27,630 nucleotides of DNA from Ochromonas danica. Taxonomy: Eukaryota > Sar > Chrysophyceae > Chromulinales > Chromulinaceae. The stretch is taken from positions 1-27,630 of the forward strand of contig VKHL01000115.1 of NCBI GenBank assembly GCA_015146655.1. Reading direction: 5' to 3'. Made by a program: the position numbers and the translations under genes. The notes under the pieces are model-generated. The model searched no databases and was not told the origin of the DNA. It saw only the letters and a list, made by a program, of their open reading frames with translations. Below are positions 27,433 to 27,630 of this stretch, piece after piece (the stretch's first letter is position 1; each line of letters starts with the position of its first letter).

Positions 27433-27630
27433 ATGGATGAGGTGAGAAGAGAATCAAGACTTTCTTACAGCATAAAGAAGGAGAAGGATGTGAAGGATAG
27501 GACGGGAAGAAGAAAATTGTCATCTGAGAGAATCCCTCCTGACAGAGTTTACAATAATCACGAGAAGACAACAACCAGCAAGACAGACAACAACACACCC
27601 AGAAGATCCACAACACCCAGAAGATCCACA
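27433..27630 (+). CDS. Partial 5' end of an unidentified gene, cut by the window edge
   Basis: An ATG at 27433 opens a frame of 66 codons that runs to the window end without a stop. The product starts MDEVRRESRLSYSIKKEKD and is very basic, with many Arg, Lys, Ser and Thr. It ends in two copies of TPRRST, encoded by a perfect 18-bp tandem repeat. It is divergent from the PDZ-PX-VPS9 gene. No domain can be assigned from this length. GAG/GTGAGA at 27441-27447 could also be a splice donor with TTACAG at 27474-27479 as acceptor, in which case the reading would differ. Confidence 0.45.
   Translation, partial: MDEVRRESRLSYSIKKEKDVKDRTGRRKLSSERIPPDRVYNNHEKTTTSKTDNNTPRRSTTPRRST
27595..27630 (+). repeat. 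18-bp tandem repeat at window edge
   Basis: ACACCCAGAAGATCCACA occurs twice in perfect tandem and the array may continue past the window. In the open frame it encodes TPRRST per unit. Confidence 0.85.

Overview
This is a nuclear genome segment from a eukaryote, most likely a photosynthetic stramenopile (ochrophyte) or another alga with a plastid of red-algal secondary origin. Two encoded proteins carry the entry code for such plastids: an N-terminal signal peptide, a phenylalanine at the predicted cleavage site, then an Arg/Ser-rich transit stretch. One of the two also has a second, thylakoid-lumen targeting segment. Genes are compact. I placed thirteen short GT-AG introns (67-249 nt, most under 120 nt), and several promoters are shared between divergent genes. 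Triplet microsatellites (GAG/CTC) are abundant and encode long runs of Gly, Pro, Ser, Gln and Glu. No prokaryotic operon, rRNA, tRNA, transposon or CRISPR array was recognised.

Layout. 1-1636: no supported gene. 1637-3199 (-): four-exon EF-hand protein. 3666-4838 (+): ascorbate-peroxidase-like thylakoid lumen protein that has lost its heme and catalytic residues. 5305-6012 (-): small two-exon plastid membrane protein. 6617-8380 (-): type II membrane fucosyltransferase-like enzyme. 8621-10075 (+): LRR-like protein. 10596-11624 (+): two-exon WW-like protein. 11625-13184: repeat-rich gene-poor stretch. 13185-16301 (-): two-exon protein with a duplicated Cys-rich putative zinc module and a long low-complexity tail. 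16984-20697 (-): importin-4/Kap123-type importin beta. 21118-22892 (-): RCC1-repeat protein with a mitochondrial-type presequence. 23346-27282 (-): four-exon protein combining PDZ, PX and VPS9 domains, a likely Rab5-family exchange factor. 27433-27630 (+): start of a gene that runs off the window.

The genes do not form one pathway; they look like ordinary nuclear genes packed together. The most notable points are the PDZ-PX-VPS9 architecture with a VPS9 domain split by about 370 low-complexity residues, the degenerate lumenal peroxidase, the duplicated Cys module, and an in-frame microsatellite intron inside an EF-hand loop. All exon boundaries were inferred by eye from GT-AG sites, frame continuity and domain continuity. 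No transcript data or database search was available.
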